Below are positions 35,949 through 45,766 of a DNA stretch of 64,000 nt, piece after piece. Position numbers and translations under genes: made by a program. Below the pieces are notes generated by a model. It did no database searches and was not told the origin of the DNA. It was given only the letters and a program-made list of their open reading frames with translations. The stretch lies in contig NZ_JALKAO010000002.1 of assembly GCF_023015985.1 (NCBI RefSeq), positions 744,001 to 808,000 of the forward strand, written 5' to 3'. Numbering within the stretch: the first letter of the stretch is position 1; every line of letters starts with the position of its first letter. The stretch is from Marivita sp. S6314 (GTDB lineage: Bacteria; Pseudomonadota; Alphaproteobacteria; Rhodobacterales; Rhodobacteraceae).

Positions 35949-36607
35949 AATTTCAGCGTCAAACCGACGTTCAGCGCGTTGGTCTTGATGTCGGTCTCAA
36001 GTGAGCCGCCATCCGGCAGATCGACGCTGTTGCTGGAATAGGTGAACTGGTATTCGCCGAACACCGCAAACCGGTCGTTCAGGTCATAGGACACACCCGC
36101 CGTCAGACGGGCCGCCGGGCCGGTGAGTTGAAACTCATAGGTTTCCGTGCCGGTTGTCGTGTCGACATCCACATGCGGGATCGCCACGCCCAGACCGCCG
36201 CCGACATAGGGCGTCATCGCGCCCTGCGCCCACAGGCCGGGCCAGCGTTGATAGGCATTCACGGTCAGGATGTTCAGCCCATCGGTAAATTCCAGGTCGG
36301 AAAACCCGATCGCTTCTTTTTCGCTATCCGGCGCGTAGACTTTGGCATGGGTGAATTCGAGCCCGAAGCCCAGGCGTTCGTTTTTCCACCAAGTCCCACG
36401 CACACCGTAATAGGGCGGCATTTCGAACGACCGGCCTTCCCAGCCGATCAGCGCGTCGATATCCGCGCCGGTGCCCGGGTAATCGCCATAGACACGGCTG
36501 TGCGGCGACGTCTGCCAACCAGAATAAATCGACAGCTCCATCTCGGCGAAAGCGGGTGTGGCCACACCGCCAAGTGCCAGAATACCTGAGAGAATCGTTT
36601 TCTTCAT
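35945..36607 (-). CDS. Outer-membrane beta-barrel protein, LpxQ (lipid A oxidase)-like
   Basis: A 220-residue protein with signal peptide [21 protein letters not shown] and a C-terminal beta-signal ending in Phe (NVGLTLKF). Repeated amphipathic strands and [19 protein letters not shown] indicate a small barrel. [29 protein letters not shown] and [18 protein letters not shown] resemble the rhizobial LpxQ lipid A oxidase family, which oxidises the proximal glucosamine. Family membership is likely; the activity is inferred. Either of two adjacent ATG codons (36610, 36607) could start. Confidence 0.75.
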   Translation of the reverse strand: MKKTILSGILALGGVATPAFAEMELSIYSGWQTSPHSRVYGDYPGTGADIDALIGWEGRSFEMPPYYGVRGTWWKNERLGFGLEFTHAKVYAPDSEKEAIGFSDLEFTDGLNILTVNAYQRWPGLWAQGAMTPYVGGGLGVAIPHVDVDTTTGTETYEFQLTGPAARLTAGVSYDLNDRFAVFGEYQFTYSSNSVDLPDGGSLETDIKTNALNVGLTLKF

Positions 36608-36827
36608 CATTTTGTCGTCCAGTCGACCGTGCAGATGCAGCATAACCGCGTTGTTAGCGCTGTGTCTTCCATTTTGCCGCGACACTTCGGCGCTTATTCC
36701 TAACGTAGTCCGTCCAAAGGTGGACGGCTAGGGGGTAGCCCGCTAAATAGCGCCTCGGAGCGCTGCGACTTGCTGCAGCCTAACCCAGAATTGTGGTCTT
36801 ATTTGGCCGATGAACGGAGATAACCTC

Positions 36828-37391
36828 GTGTCCAACGCAGAACATCACGAAGGCACTCGAAGAGACTTCCTCTACTACGCAACCGCCGGTGCAGGAACCG
36901 TTGCAACTGGTGCCGCTGTTTGGCCTCTGGTCAACCAGATGAACCCGTCTGCTGACGTTCTGGCGTTGTCCTCAATCCGAGTGGACGTGTCAGGCGTGTC
37001 AGAAGGCACTCAAATTACCGTGAAGTGGCTCGGCAAGCCGGTCTTTATCCGCCGCCGAACCCAGGAAGAGATCGACGATGCGCGGTCAGTTGAACTGTCT
37101 GACCTGATCGATCCGATTGCACAGAACGAAAACATCGACGGGTCTGCAGACGCGACCGACGAAAACCGTACGCTGGACGAAGCTGGCGAATGGCTGGTGA
37201 TGATGGGTGTCTGCACCCACCTTGGCTGTGTGCCACTGGGCGACGGCGCAGGCGACTACAATGGTTGGTTCTGCCCATGCCACGGGTCGCACTATGACAC
37301 CTCTGGCCGTATCCGCCGGGGCCCGGCACCGACGAACCTCCCGGTCCCGCCCGCCGAATTTGTCGACGAAACAACGATCCTGCTGGGATAA
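36828..37391 (+). CDS. petA: PetA, Rieske iron-sulfur subunit of cytochrome bc1
   Basis: A 187-residue subunit of ubiquinol-cytochrome c reductase. The N-terminus carries a twin-arginine-type signal anchor ([26 protein letters not shown]). The 2Fe-2S ligands are in [10 protein letters not shown] and [12 protein letters not shown] at 36828, with GGAG eight bases upstream, gives the N-terminus known from Rhodobacter PetA; an ATG at 36810 is in frame but less likely. It is the first gene of petABC. Confidence 0.96.
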   Translation: MSNAEHHEGTRRDFLYYATAGAGTVATGAAVWPLVNQMNPSADVLALSSIRVDVSGVSEGTQITVKWLGKPVFIRRRTQEEIDDARSVELSDLIDPIAQNENIDGSADATDENRTLDEAGEWLVMMGVCTHLGCVPLGDGAGDYNGWFCPCHGSHYDTSGRIRRGPAPTNLPVPPAEFVDETTILLG

Positions 37392-37403
37392 GGAGACTTT
37401 TGA

Positions 37404-38750
37404 ATGTCTGGAATTCCACACGACCATTATGAGCCACAGTCGAAAGGCGAGCGTTGGATTCACTCCCGCCTTCCGATTGTCGGCTTGATGTACGACACCA
37501 TCATGATCCCCACACCCAAGAACCTGAACTGGATGTGGATCTGGGGCATCGTGCTGACTTTCTGTCTTGCCCTGCAAATCATCACCGGCATCGTTCTGGC
37601 GATGCATTACACGCCGCATATTGATCTGGCCTTTGCCAGCATCGAACACATCATGCGCAACGTGAACGGTGGTGCGATGCTGCGCTATCTGCACATGAAC
37701 GGCGCGTCGCTGTTCTTTGTGGCTGTGTACCTGCACATCTTCCGCGGTCTCTACTACGGGTCCTACAAGGCCCCGCGCGAGATCACGTGGATCATCGGTA
37801 TGCTGATCTACCTGCTGATGATGGGCACCGCGTTCATGGGCTACGTTCTGCCATGGGGACAGATGTCCTTCTGGGGCGCGACCGTGATCACCGGCCTGTT
37901 TGGCGCGATCCCGTTCATCGGTGAAAGCATCCAGACATGGCTGCTGGGCGGACCTGCCGTGGACAACGCCACGCTGAACCGCTTCTTCTCGCTGCACTAC
38001 CTGCTGCCATTTGTAATTGCCGGTCTGGTGATCGTGCACATCTGGGCCTTCCACACCACGGGCAACAACAACCCGACCGGTGTTGAAGTGCGCCGCACCT
38101 CGAAAGCAGATGCCGAGAAAGACACCCTGCCGTTCTGGCCCTACTTCGTGATCAAGGATCTGTTCGCCCTGGCGGTGATCCTCGCGGTGTTCTTTGCGGT
38201 TGTCGGCTTCATGCCGAACTACCTCGGCCACCCGGATAACTACATCGAAGCCAACCCGCTGGTGACACCTGCACATATCGTGCCGGAATGGTACTTCCTG
38301 CCATTCTACGCGATCCTGCGTGCGTTCGACACCGAAGTGTGGCTGGTGATCGCGGTCAACTTCCTGACCGGCGGCATCATCGACGCGAAGTTCTTCGGCG
38401 TGATCGCGATGTTTGGTGCGATCGTTGTGATGGCACTGGCACCGTGGCTGGACACCTCGTCCGTGCGCTCCGGCCGCTACCGTCCGATGTTCAAGATGTG
38501 GTTCTGGGTCTTTGTGGTGAACTTCGTGGTTCTCACATGGGTCGGCGCGATGCCAGCTGAAGGCATCTACCCCTACATCGCCCTGATCGGGTCCACCTAC
38601 TGGTTCGCCTACTTCCTCGTGATCCTGCCGCTGCTGGGTGTGCTTGAAAAGCCGCTGCCGCAGCCCGAGACCATCGAAGAAGACTTCAAGGCGCACTATG
38701 GCAAGTCCTCGTCCACAGATGGCGCTCCTGCAGCGACCCCGGCCGAGTAA
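37404..38750 (+). CDS. petB: PetB, cytochrome b subunit of cytochrome bc1
   Basis: A 448-residue membrane subunit holding hemes bL and bH. The full-length (unsplit) form is shown by [20 protein letters not shown], paired histidines in the second and fourth helices ([25 protein letters not shown] and [20 protein letters not shown]) and the Qo-site PEWY motif in [17 protein letters not shown]. It begins 12 bases after petA. Confidence 0.98.
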   Translation: MSGIPHDHYEPQSKGERWIHSRLPIVGLMYDTIMIPTPKNLNWMWIWGIVLTFCLALQIITGIVLAMHYTPHIDLAFASIEHIMRNVNGGAMLRYLHMNGASLFFVAVYLHIFRGLYYGSYKAPREITWIIGMLIYLLMMGTAFMGYVLPWGQMSFWGATVITGLFGAIPFIGESIQTWLLGGPAVDNATLNRFFSLHYLLPFVIAGLVIVHIWAFHTTGNNNPTGVEVRRTSKADAEKDTLPFWPYFVIKDLFALAVILAVFFAVVGFMPNYLGHPDNYIEANPLVTPAHIVPEWYFLPFYAILRAFDTEVWLVIAVNFLTGGIIDAKFFGVIAMFGAIVVMALAPWLDTSSVRSGRYRPMFKMWFWVFVVNFVVLTWVGAMPAEGIYPYIALIGSTYWFAYFLVILPLLGVLEKPLPQPETIEEDFKAHYGKSSSTDGAPAATPAE

Positions 38751-38767
38751 GAAAGGACAAGCGACCA

Positions 38768-39556
38768 ATGCTTAAGAAACTTGCCCTCGCGGCCACACTG
38801 GCCCTGACCCCCATCTCCGGTGCGTTTGCCGCCGGAGCTGCCGGAGAGGTCACAAACTTCGAATTCTCGTTCGAAGGCCCCTTCGGCACCTATGATCAGG
38901 CGCAGTTGCAACGTGGCCTTCAGATCTACACGCAGGTCTGTTCCGCGTGTCACGGTCTGAAATACGTGCCCCTGCGCACCCTGCATGATGAAGGTGGCGT
39001 TGGGATGCCGGAAGATCAGGTTCGTGCCTATGCCGCACAGACCTTCGAAGTCTTCGATCCCGAGCTGGATGATTTCCGTCCGGCGCGTCCGTCGGATCAC
39101 TTCCCGGCCAATGATGCGGTTGGCGCCCCTGACCTGAGCATGATGGCCAAAGCCCGTGCGGGCTTCCACGGACCATACGGTCTGGGCATCAACCAGTTCT
39201 TCAAAGGCATGGGTGGACCCGAGTACATCGCTTCGCTTCTGGCGGGATACACTGGCGAAGAGAAAGAAGAAGCCGGTGCGATCCTCTACGAGAACAAGGC
39301 GTTCCCGGGTGGATGGATCTCGATGGCCCCGGTGTTCTACGGCGATGACGTTGAATTCGCTGACGGCACAGAAGCCACAATCGAGCAACAGTCCAAGGAC
39401 GTGGCCGCGTTCCTGATGTGGGCGGCAGAACCCAAGATGATGGCGCGCAAACAGGCCGGTTTTGCCGGTGTGTTGTTCCTGACCGTCTTGTCGGTACTGC
39501 TGTATCTGACCAACAAGCGCATCTGGGCGCCGGTCAAGGCCCGCGCCAAAGAGTAA
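38768..39556 (+). CDS. petC: PetC, cytochrome c1 subunit of cytochrome bc1
   Basis: A 262-residue cytochrome c1 with signal peptide ([23 protein letters not shown]), the heme-attachment C58-SA-C61-H62, and a C-terminal membrane anchor ([22 protein letters not shown]) ending in a basic tail. It passes electrons from the Rieske protein to soluble or membrane cytochrome c. A strong intrinsic terminator follows. Confidence 0.97.
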   Translation: MLKKLALAATLALTPISGAFAAGAAGEVTNFEFSFEGPFGTYDQAQLQRGLQIYTQVCSACHGLKYVPLRTLHDEGGVGMPEDQVRAYAAQTFEVFDPELDDFRPARPSDHFPANDAVGAPDLSMMAKARAGFHGPYGLGINQFFKGMGGPEYIASLLAGYTGEEKEEAGAILYENKAFPGGWISMAPVFYGDDVEFADGTEATIEQQSKDVAAFLMWAAEPKMMARKQAGFAGVLFLTVLSVLLYLTNKRIWAPVKARAKE

Positions 39557-39581
39557 CGTGGGTCCGCACCCGACCAAACAC

Positions 39582-39611
39582 AAAGCCCCGCTGTCCGCAG
39601 CGGGGCTTTTT
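39582..39611 (+). terminator. Rho-independent terminator of petABC
   Basis: A 12-bp stem AAAGCCCCGCTG (39582-39593) / CAGCGGGGCTTT (39598-39609) with loop TCCG runs into a T-run at 39607-39611, 26 bases after the petC stop. Confidence 0.93.
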
Positions 39612-39625
39612 CGTTGCCACACTCG

Positions 39626-39645
39626 AAGCCCTTTCGAAAGGGCTT
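39626..39645. repeat. TTCGAA-centred palindrome, copy 3
   Basis: A perfect 20-bp palindrome, AAGCCCTTTCGAAAGGGCTT, 15 bases beyond the petC terminator, so termination does not explain it. The rest of the 300-base gap to thiQ (39646-39922) holds no gene that I can support, only a small CAGGGG/CCCCTG hairpin at 39809-39824. Confidence 0.75.
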
Positions 39646-39922
39646 GCCCACGCAACGCACGCCGCATTTGCCAAGGCTTTACAGGTGCGCGGGCACTGTC
39701 GCCGCACAAAAGCTTTTGAGCGGGAAGGGTCACTCCCATGCCGCGATCTGACATCACTTTGCCCGTGGCGCACATGCGCTGACTGACAAAGGCCGACGTT
39801 GAAAGTCGCAGGGGGCAGCCCCTGTCACAATTGCAAAGCATGTCCACCCTCGGGGCGGCGCCGCTTCACCAATGACCAGACATCACACCCTGCCGGGACA
39901 CACCCCGCGCGGGGCGTTGGTG

Positions 39923-40624
39923 CTAGGACCCCAGATAGGCGCGTAGCCCCGTTGGCGGGTTGTCCAGCAACGGACCAGTCTCGGTTGGAGGCCACGCCTT
40001 GCCCTGCTCGACCACGACAATCTGGGGCGCAAACCGCCGCGCCTCGGCCGGATCGTGGGTGACCAGCAGCACCGTCATGCCTGATGCGTTTGCGATCTCC
40101 ATGACCAGGTCCAGCATTTCGGTCTTGAGCGCCGGCCCCAGGGCCGAAAACGGCTCATCCAGCAAAAGCACGGGCCGGTCCTGCACCAGCACCCGCGCCA
40201 GAGCCGCGCGGCTTTGCTGCCCCCCCGACATGTCCGACATCCGGCGCGGGGCAAATCCTGCAAGGCCCACCCGCGCAAGCACATCGTCAATCCGCGCGCG
40301 CTCCTCTGCCGACACCCGCCCCGTGCGCGGGTTCAGAGCAAGGGCGAGGTTTTCCCCAATCGTCAGATGCGGGAAGAGGTTCGTATCCTGAAACAGGATG
40401 CTGATGGGCCGTTTGGCCGGTGGCTGTGCCGTCAGGTCGTGGTCATGCCACCTCACCCGCCCCTGGGTTGGCGCGCGAAATCCGGCAATCACATCCAGCA
40501 GCGTCGATTTACCCGATCCGGACGCCCCGATGATCGCCGTCCGGCTGCCGGCGTGCAGACGTAGGTCAGCAGCAAGCGTAAAGTCACCCGCCTGCACATG
40601 GATATGATCAAGATGCAGAGCCAA
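39923..40624 (-). CDS. thiQ: ThiQ, thiamine ABC transporter ATP-binding protein
   Basis: A 233-residue ABC ATPase with Walker A GASGSGKST, Q-loop FQDTNLFPHLT, signature MSGGQQSRAALAR, Walker B VLLLDEPFSALGPAL and switch His in LLVTHDPAEA. A TTG start at 40624 is proposed because a GGGGAGGG Shine-Dalgarno lies about five bases upstream and the N-terminus LHLDHIHVQAGDF fits; this overlaps thiP by 17 bases. It energises thiamine or TPP uptake with ThiB and ThiP. Confidence 0.93.
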   Translation of the reverse strand: MALHLDHIHVQAGDFTLAADLRLHAGSRTAIIGASGSGKSTLLDVIAGFRAPTQGRVRWHDHDLTAQPPAKRPISILFQDTNLFPHLTIGENLALALNPRTGRVSAEERARIDDVLARVGLAGFAPRRMSDMSGGQQSRAALARVLVQDRPVLLLDEPFSALGPALKTEMLDLVMEIANASGMTVLLVTHDPAEARRFAPQIVVVEQGKAWPPTETGPLLDNPPTGLRAYLGS

Positions 40625-42125
40625 CGCGCCCTCCCCTGTCAAGCGCCCAGAAGAGGCCAAGGCTGAGGATCAGCAAAAGCAATGCCGCCCCTGCCGCCTG
40701 CTCCATCCGGTACGCACCCATCAATTGAAACACTTTCAGCGGCAAGGTGGCGCGGTCCGGATCCGCAAAGAGCGCGATCACCCCCAGATCACCCATCGAC
40801 AACGCCGCCGTCAGCCCGGCGGCAAACCCAAGCGGGCGCTTGAGACGCGGCAGAAACACCCAGCGCAGCCACGCCCAGCCCGACAGACCCAGCGCGGCCC
40901 GCAAGCGGGTGTAATCGGCGCGGATCGCCTCAGCCTCGGGGCGCAGGATCCGCAGAACGAACGGCAGGCTGACAAAGGCATTGACCGTCGCGGTGACGTA
41001 GAGCGCCAAGTCAAACGGATTGGCAAAGGGCCGCACAATCAGGAACAACCCGATGCCCAGCACCAGTGGTGACAGCGCGATCCCCGCAAGCCCCAGCCAT
41101 TCGCCCCAACGCGTCGCCAGCGGCAGCGCCCAAAGCAGGCACAGGAGCGTTGATCCCAGCGCCACGGTGATCGAATGGCCCGCCGCCTGCCAGACAGACG
41201 CGCCCAGCGTCGGGATGCCTGCCAGCCCGCTCAGCGCCACCATCGCAAGCGGTGTCAGCAGAAATGCAGCGGCAAGGCTGATCCACATCGTATCGAGCCC
41301 CTTCGACAACGCGCCCTGCCCGTCCCAGCGCGGCACCACGCGGTCCAATCCGCGGGCAGCAACGGGCACCGATGTGATCTTCAGCGCGATCAGACCAGCG
41401 GTCAGCGCAAGGCCAAGCTGCACCAGCCCAAGCGCCGCCGCGCGGGCGAGGTCAAAATCGAACCGCATGGATTGGTAAATCGCCAGTTCCAGCGTCGTCG
41501 CGCGCGGGCCACCCCCCAGCGTCAGAGCCACGGCAAAGGACGACAGGCAGATCACAAAGATCACCGCAAACGCACCGGGCACGATCCGCATCAGCATCGG
41601 CGCTTCGATGCTTGACCAGACCGCGCGCGGCCCAAGACCGAGCGTGGCGGCCAGCCGAAACTGCTCGGCCGGAACCGCCAGCCAGCCTTGCAGGATGAGC
41701 CGCGTTGCCAGCGGCAGGTTGAAAAACACATGGGCAATCAGAACGCCGTGCAACCCGTAGATCTGCATCTCGGGCAGCCCGAGCGGCGCAAGGGCGCGGT
41801 TCAGCAGCCCGGTCTGGCCGAAGACAGCAATCAACCCCAGCACCGCGACGATCACCGGCAGGATAAAGGGTGCGCCGAGAAGCGCCACCAACACCCCCCG
41901 ACCGGGAAATTGCCGGCGCGCCAGGGCGCGGGCCAGCGGAATGGCAAACAGCACGCTAAGCGCAGCCGACAGGGTCGCCTGCACCAAGGTGAACCGCAAC
42001 GCCTGCCCATCGGCCGGGGTGAACCCGGAAAACGCCTCCGCGCGCAGGATCACCGCCGTGACCGGGCCGATCACCAGACCGGCCACGGTCAGTGCCGCGA
42101 TTATTGCGAAAGCGCGCGTCGCCAT
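40608..42125 (-). CDS. thiP: ThiP, thiamine ABC transporter permease
   Basis: A 505-residue fused permease with about twelve helices in two homologous halves, as in E. coli ThiP. The halves carry ABC permease coupling segments (LAATLGLGPRAVWSSIEAPML and LRAALGLSGWAWLRWVFLPRL). It starts inside the 3' end of thiB (25-base overlap) and overlaps thiQ, so the three genes are translationally linked. Confidence 0.95.
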   Translation of the reverse strand: MATRAFAIIAALTVAGLVIGPVTAVILRAEAFSGFTPADGQALRFTLVQATLSAALSVLFAIPLARALARRQFPGRGVLVALLGAPFILPVIVAVLGLIAVFGQTGLLNRALAPLGLPEMQIYGLHGVLIAHVFFNLPLATRLILQGWLAVPAEQFRLAATLGLGPRAVWSSIEAPMLMRIVPGAFAVIFVICLSSFAVALTLGGGPRATTLELAIYQSMRFDFDLARAAALGLVQLGLALTAGLIALKITSVPVAARGLDRVVPRWDGQGALSKGLDTMWISLAAAFLLTPLAMVALSGLAGIPTLGASVWQAAGHSITVALGSTLLCLLWALPLATRWGEWLGLAGIALSPLVLGIGLFLIVRPFANPFDLALYVTATVNAFVSLPFVLRILRPEAEAIRADYTRLRAALGLSGWAWLRWVFLPRLKRPLGFAAGLTAALSMGDLGVIALFADPDRATLPLKVFQLMGAYRMEQAAGAALLLLILSLGLFWALDRGGRVGSAS

Positions 42126-43090
42126 TCCTCAACCGTTTCATCGCGCAGGGCCGCGGCGTCATCTTCAGAGTAGAACAGGACCTTTTCCGGCAGGTTCAGT
42201 TCCTTGAACCCATCCGGCCATTTGTCGGCCTCCAGCTTGGCCGGGAACGACCAGTTGCCGGTTGCGATCATTGCTTGAAACTCCTCCGAAAGTTGAAACT
42301 CCAGAAACTGATCCGCCAGTTCCGGCACGTCGGTGCCCGCGACCTTGGCCGACAGTTCCACCATGAAGTAATGCCCTTCCGGGAAGATCGCCGCCTTCTT
42401 GGTGCGGTCCTCCTCGGCGATGATGTGATAGGCGGGGGATGTCGTGTAGCTCAGCACCATGTCCGCTTCCCCATCGGTGAAGAGACCATAGCTTTCCGAC
42501 CAGCCCTTGGTCACGGTCAGTATCTTGGGGGCCAGCTTTTCCCACGCCGCCTCGGCCTCGTCGCCATAGACCGCCTTGACCCAGAGCACCAAGGCCAAGC
42601 CAGAGATCGACGAGCGCGGGTCCTGAATGACCACCTTTAGATCATCGGATGCATTCAGCAGCGCGTCAAAGCTGTCCGGTACATCCGAAATCCGCTCTTC
42701 GTTATAGATGAACGCGGTGTGGCCATAGTTGAACGGCAGGAACACCTCGTCTGTCCACTCAACGGGCAGCGTCAGCGACGACGTGTCCTGCCCATGCGGC
42801 GCAAACAGCCCGCTTTCGCGTGCCTTCTTGGTCACATCCGTGTTCAGGCCAAAGACGATATCCGCATCGGTCCGGTCGCCTTCCAGCAGGATACGCGGCA
42901 ACAGATCGCCCGGCTTGAACTGCAAATCGCAATCGCACTGCGCCTCGAACATCTCTTCGATCCTGGGGCCAGGACCCCATTCGGACACGATGTAATCGCC
43001 CGCATAGACGGTCAGAACGGGCTTGTCGTCCGCCACCACCATGGTGGTCGACGCAAGAAGTCCCGCAGCAAATGAAAGGGCCTTTTTCAT
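42101..43090 (-). CDS. thiB: ThiB, thiamine-binding periplasmic protein
   Basis: A 329-residue periplasmic binding protein with a signal peptide ([22 protein letters not shown]). [33 protein letters not shown] and the [29 protein letters not shown] region match the ThiB/TbpA family, which binds thiamine and its phosphates. AGGAG precedes the ATG. A TPP riboswitch lies in its leader, so uptake should be shut off when TPP is abundant. Confidence 0.95.
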   Translation of the reverse strand: MKKALSFAAGLLASTTMVVADDKPVLTVYAGDYIVSEWGPGPRIEEMFEAQCDCDLQFKPGDLLPRILLEGDRTDADIVFGLNTDVTKKARESGLFAPHGQDTSSLTLPVEWTDEVFLPFNYGHTAFIYNEERISDVPDSFDALLNASDDLKVVIQDPRSSISGLALVLWVKAVYGDEAEAAWEKLAPKILTVTKGWSESYGLFTDGEADMVLSYTTSPAYHIIAEEDRTKKAAIFPEGHYFMVELSAKVAGTDVPELADQFLEFQLSEEFQAMIATGNWSFPAKLEADKWPDGFKELNLPEKVLFYSEDDAAALRDETVEEWRRALSQ

Positions 43091-43098
43091 GGCTCACT

Positions 43099-43127
43099 CC
43101 TGTTTTGCGACGAGAGGGCAAGACAGG
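43099..43127 (-). promoter_or_regulatory. Leader hairpin overlapping the thiB ribosome binding site
   Basis: Between riboswitch and thiB start, CCTGTCTTGC and GCAAAACAGG (minus strand) can form a 10-bp stem with one mismatch and a nine-base loop. The 3' arm includes part of the AGGAG Shine-Dalgarno (complement of 43097-43101). It is a candidate expression platform for translational control by the TPP riboswitch (inference). Confidence 0.55.
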
Positions 43128-43139
43128 AACGCATCCATG

Positions 43140-43219
43140 ACCTTCCCTCCGCCAGTGTTAACTGGTTCAGGTTCAACGGGTTCGCAAATGCATCTCAGCC
43201 AGTGATGGCACCCCGAGGT
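43140..43219 (-). ncRNA. TPP riboswitch (THI element)
   Basis: On the minus strand the conserved THI-box order is present: CTCGGGGTGCC, then GGCTGAGA, then ACCCGTTGAACCTGA and finally GGCGGAGGGAAGG. Short ACCT/AGGT ends pair as P1. It lies 50 bases upstream of thiB, the expected target. Binding of thiamine pyrophosphate would repress thiBPQ. Confidence 0.95.
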
Positions 43220-43301
43220 ACGTTTGGACGTAGCGTCTTGCGCGCTGTCCTTCAACCCCAAACGCATCGTCCTTCCTCTTGCCGGAAATACCTCAGGGGG
43301 T

Positions 43302-43321
43302 TTGGGGGACGGGTCCCCCAA
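43302..43321. repeat. G-rich hairpin in the thiB/aroC divergent spacer
   Basis: TTGGGGGA/TCCCCCAA with loop CGGG, preceded by a GGAAATACCTCAGGGGG string. It sits upstream of both the thiB riboswitch and aroC. The shape is like a terminator or a dispersed repeat, but only one copy is seen here. Confidence 0.5.
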
Positions 43322-43408
43322 CCTGTCGGATTGGCGCAGCCAATTCGAAACATCTTGAGGCCAAACGCCCGCTGGCCTAGGACACGTCAGAGCCAAGGAG
43401 CCTGTGTT

Positions 43409-44509
43409 ATGAGCCTCAACAGTTTCGGACATCTTTTCCGCGTCACGACCTGGGGCGAAAGCCACGGGCCCGCCCTGGGTGCGACGGTGGACGGGTGCCC
43501 TCCGGGTGTGCCGATTGATGAGGCCATGATCCAGCACTGGCTGGACCGGCGCAAACCGGGGCAAAACAAATACACCACGCAGCGGCGCGAACCGGACGCC
43601 GTGAAGATCCTGTCAGGCGTGTTTGAAGGTCAGACAACCGGAACGCCGGTGCAGCTGATGATCGAAAACACTGACCAGCGGTCGAAAGACTATTCCGACA
43701 TCATGGAAAAGTTCCGCCCCGGTCATGCCGACATCACCTACTGGCAAAAATACGGCATCCGCGACTATCGCGGCGGGGGTCGGTCCTCGGCGCGCGAAAC
43801 GGCGGCGCGGGTGGCGGCGGGCGGTTTGGCGCGCGCGGCAATCACAAAGATGGTGCCGGGGGTCCAGATCACCGGCTACATGGTGCAGATGGGTCCGCAT
43901 GGGATCGACCGCGACCGGTTTGACTGGGACGAGATCGAAAACAACCCGTTCTGGGTGCCGGATGCGCAGGCGGCACGCGACTGGGCCGACTATCTCGACG
44001 GGCTGCGCAAATCCGGCGAAAGCGTTGGCGCGATCATCGAAGTGGTGGCGCGGGGGGTGCCCGCAGGGCTGGGCGCGCCGGTCTATGGCAAGATCGACAC
44101 CGATCTCGCGGCGGCGATGATGAGCATCAATGCGGTCAAAGGTGTCGAGATCGGCGAAGGCATGGCGTCGGCGGAATTGACCGGCACGGCAAATGCTGAC
44201 GAAATCTTCATGGGGCCGAACGGGCCGGACTACAGTTCCAACCACGCGGGCGGCGTTCTGGGCGGTATTTCGACCGGTCAGGACATCGTCGTGCGCTTTG
44301 CGGTCAAACCCACATCGTCGATCCTGTCGACGCGTCGGACAATCACCAAGTCGGGGGAGGAAACCGAGATCATCACCAAGGGCCGCCATGATCCCTGCGT
44401 GGGCATTCGCGCGGTGCCGGTGGGCGAAGCGATGATGGCCTGCGTAATCCTGGATCACCTGCTGCTGCACCGCGGTCAGGTCGGTGAGAACCGGGGCAGG
44501 ATCGGGTAG
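43409..44509 (+). CDS. aroC: AroC, chorismate synthase
   Basis: A 366-residue FMN-dependent enzyme catalysing the last shikimate step, EPSP to chorismate. Signatures: [40 protein letters not shown] and [24 protein letters not shown], with the R-H-D-P-C region near the end ([18 protein letters not shown]). ATG at 43409 has CAAGGAG eight bases upstream; the longer open frame to 43202 runs through the leader region and is not expected to be coding. Confidence 0.97.
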   Translation: MSLNSFGHLFRVTTWGESHGPALGATVDGCPPGVPIDEAMIQHWLDRRKPGQNKYTTQRREPDAVKILSGVFEGQTTGTPVQLMIENTDQRSKDYSDIMEKFRPGHADITYWQKYGIRDYRGGGRSSARETAARVAAGGLARAAITKMVPGVQITGYMVQMGPHGIDRDRFDWDEIENNPFWVPDAQAARDWADYLDGLRKSGESVGAIIEVVARGVPAGLGAPVYGKIDTDLAAAMMSINAVKGVEIGEGMASAELTGTANADEIFMGPNGPDYSSNHAGGVLGGISTGQDIVVRFAVKPTSSILSTRRTITKSGEETEIITKGRHDPCVGIRAVPVGEAMMACVILDHLLLHRGQVGENRGRIG

Positions 44510-44530
44510 AAGGCTCTTCGAAGAGCCTTC
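44509..44530. repeat. TTCGAA-centred palindrome, copy 4
   Basis: A 22-bp perfect palindrome with core GGCTCTTCGAAGAGCC that begins at the last base of aroC. First of three in tandem that fill the convergent gap to the thioredoxin gene. Confidence 0.75.
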
Positions 44531-44533
44531 AAA

Positions 44534-44553
44534 ACGCTCTTTCGAAAGAGCGT
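44534..44553. repeat. TTCGAA-centred palindrome, copy 5
   Basis: A perfect 20-bp palindrome, ACGCTCTTTCGAAAGAGCGT, three bases after copy 4. Confidence 0.75.
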
Positions 44554-44556
44554 AAA

Positions 44557-44576
44557 AAGCGTTTTCGAAAACGCTT
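44557..44576. repeat. TTCGAA-centred palindrome, copy 6
   Basis: A perfect 20-bp palindrome, AAGCGTTTTCGAAAACGCTT, three bases after copy 5; its last two bases lie in the stop codon of the thioredoxin-like gene. Confidence 0.75.
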
Positions 44577-44985
44577 ACGACGTGGCCGCCGACAGCGCCG
44601 TGTCCATCAGGGCCTTGATCTGATCCTGACCGGTCTGCGCCACGATGCGACCAAGCTCCCGGTCGCCTTTCAACACCACCAGTGTGGACCGGCGCGGGAT
44701 CTGCAGAGACTTGGCCAGATCAGATTTGCCGTAACTGTCCCAATCCACATCGATAAACGTCACCTGTTGGGCATAGGCCGGATTGGCGTCTTTCAGCGCG
44801 CGGATCGTGCGGCCCTGTGACCGGCAGGTTGAACACCAGCTTGCGGTGAAATCCAGAAACACGGTTTCACCTTTGGCCAAACGCTCTTTCACAAGACCGG
44901 GCGTGTAGTCGAGAATATCGGCAGAGGCCGCCAGCGGCAAGGTCGCGGCAGCAGCAGTCAGGGTGAGGAAGGTACGACGGTCCAT
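44575..44985 (-). CDS. Periplasmic thioredoxin-family protein
   Basis: A 136-residue exported thioredoxin-fold protein. The N-terminus MDRRTFLTLTAAAATLPLAASA is a signal peptide, possibly Tat-type given the RR. The redox motif is W-C51-S-T-C54 in DFTASWCSTCRSQG. It follows the CcdA-type gene by 19 bases, so the membrane protein probably keeps this periplasmic partner reduced; the pair resembles the gamma and beta parts of DsbD split into two genes. Confidence 0.88.
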   Translation of the reverse strand: MDRRTFLTLTAAAATLPLAASADILDYTPGLVKERLAKGETVFLDFTASWCSTCRSQGRTIRALKDANPAYAQQVTFIDVDWDSYGKSDLAKSLQIPRRSTLVVLKGDRELGRIVAQTGQDQIKALMDTALSAATS

Positions 44986-45004
44986 GGGTGTGGGTCCTTT
45001 CAGA

Positions 45005-45718
45005 TCAGAAGCGTACGGAGAGGTCGATCAGCCAAAGCGGCATGATGTCGAGAAGCCAGATTTCGATCGCGTGGTTCCAGCGCAACAGCAGCCCAAGCCC
45101 CACCAGAAGGAACGCCACACCAAGCACCGGACGGCTGGCCTGTGCGATCTGGCGCAGGCGGGCGGTGTTGCGGCCCATCGCGCCGCGCGCGCCATAGGCC
45201 AGACCGAGGATGATGCTGGAGACGCCCAGCGCGAACGCCGTCATGATCAGTGTGACCTGCCCCAGGTTCTGTCCCTGGCTGGCCAGGGCAATCGCGCCGC
45301 CCAGCGTTGGGCCGATGCACGGGCTCCAGACAGCGCCCAAGAGCGCGCCGCCGGCGAATTGGCCACGCAGGCTATGCTGGTCGAGGTCATCAATCCCGGC
45401 GTCGGCACGGGCCGACAGCCCGGATGTGGCGGCTGTCATCAAGGCGGCACCTCTGGGCACCAGCAGCAACAGGCCGAACGCGATCATCATCCACGCGCCG
45501 ATCATGGCGAGCGTATCGACCGTGAGTCCGATCAGATGGCCAAACGCGGTCACCCCGACGCCCAGCACAACAAAGGACAGGCTCATCCCGGCGGCGAGCG
45601 CCAGAGGCCCACGCCGATCCGCCTGCACGGCCGAGGCCAGAACAATCGGCAGAACCGGGATCACGCACGGGTTGATCAGGGTCAGAAGGCCCGCGAGATA
45701 GGCAAACACAAATTCCAT
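45005..45718 (-). CDS. CcdA/DsbD-type transmembrane thiol-redox carrier
   Basis: A 237-residue membrane protein with about six helices. The two reactive cysteines lie in the expected places, LINPCVIPVLPIVL (residues about 14-27) and WSPCIGPTLGG in the second half. Proteins of this family carry reducing equivalents from cytosolic thioredoxin to periplasmic partners for cytochrome c maturation or other disulfide reduction. The first 10 residues of the longer frame are dropped in favour of ATG 45718. Confidence 0.9.
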   Translation of the reverse strand: MEFVFAYLAGLLTLINPCVIPVLPIVLASAVQADRRGPLALAAGMSLSFVVLGVGVTAFGHLIGLTVDTLAMIGAWMMIAFGLLLLVPRGAALMTAATSGLSARADAGIDDLDQHSLRGQFAGGALLGAVWSPCIGPTLGGAIALASQGQNLGQVTLIMTAFALGVSSIILGLAYGARGAMGRNTARLRQIAQASRPVLGVAFLLVGLGLLLRWNHAIEIWLLDIMPLWLIDLSVRF

Positions 45719-45766
45719 GATCCGAGGCGTAGACCAAGGCAGGTCCACCTGTCACCTGACGCGCGC

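Noticed and set aside
37086-38768. Minus-strand open frame of 560 codons opposite petB
   Set aside because: petB is unmistakable on the plus strand; the antisense translation is His/Arg/Asp-rich with no domain.
43202-43408. N-terminal extension of AroC reaching back to 43202
   Set aside because: It would start inside the TPP riboswitch and run through the leader hairpin; ATG 43409 has a good Shine-Dalgarno and gives the family N-terminus.
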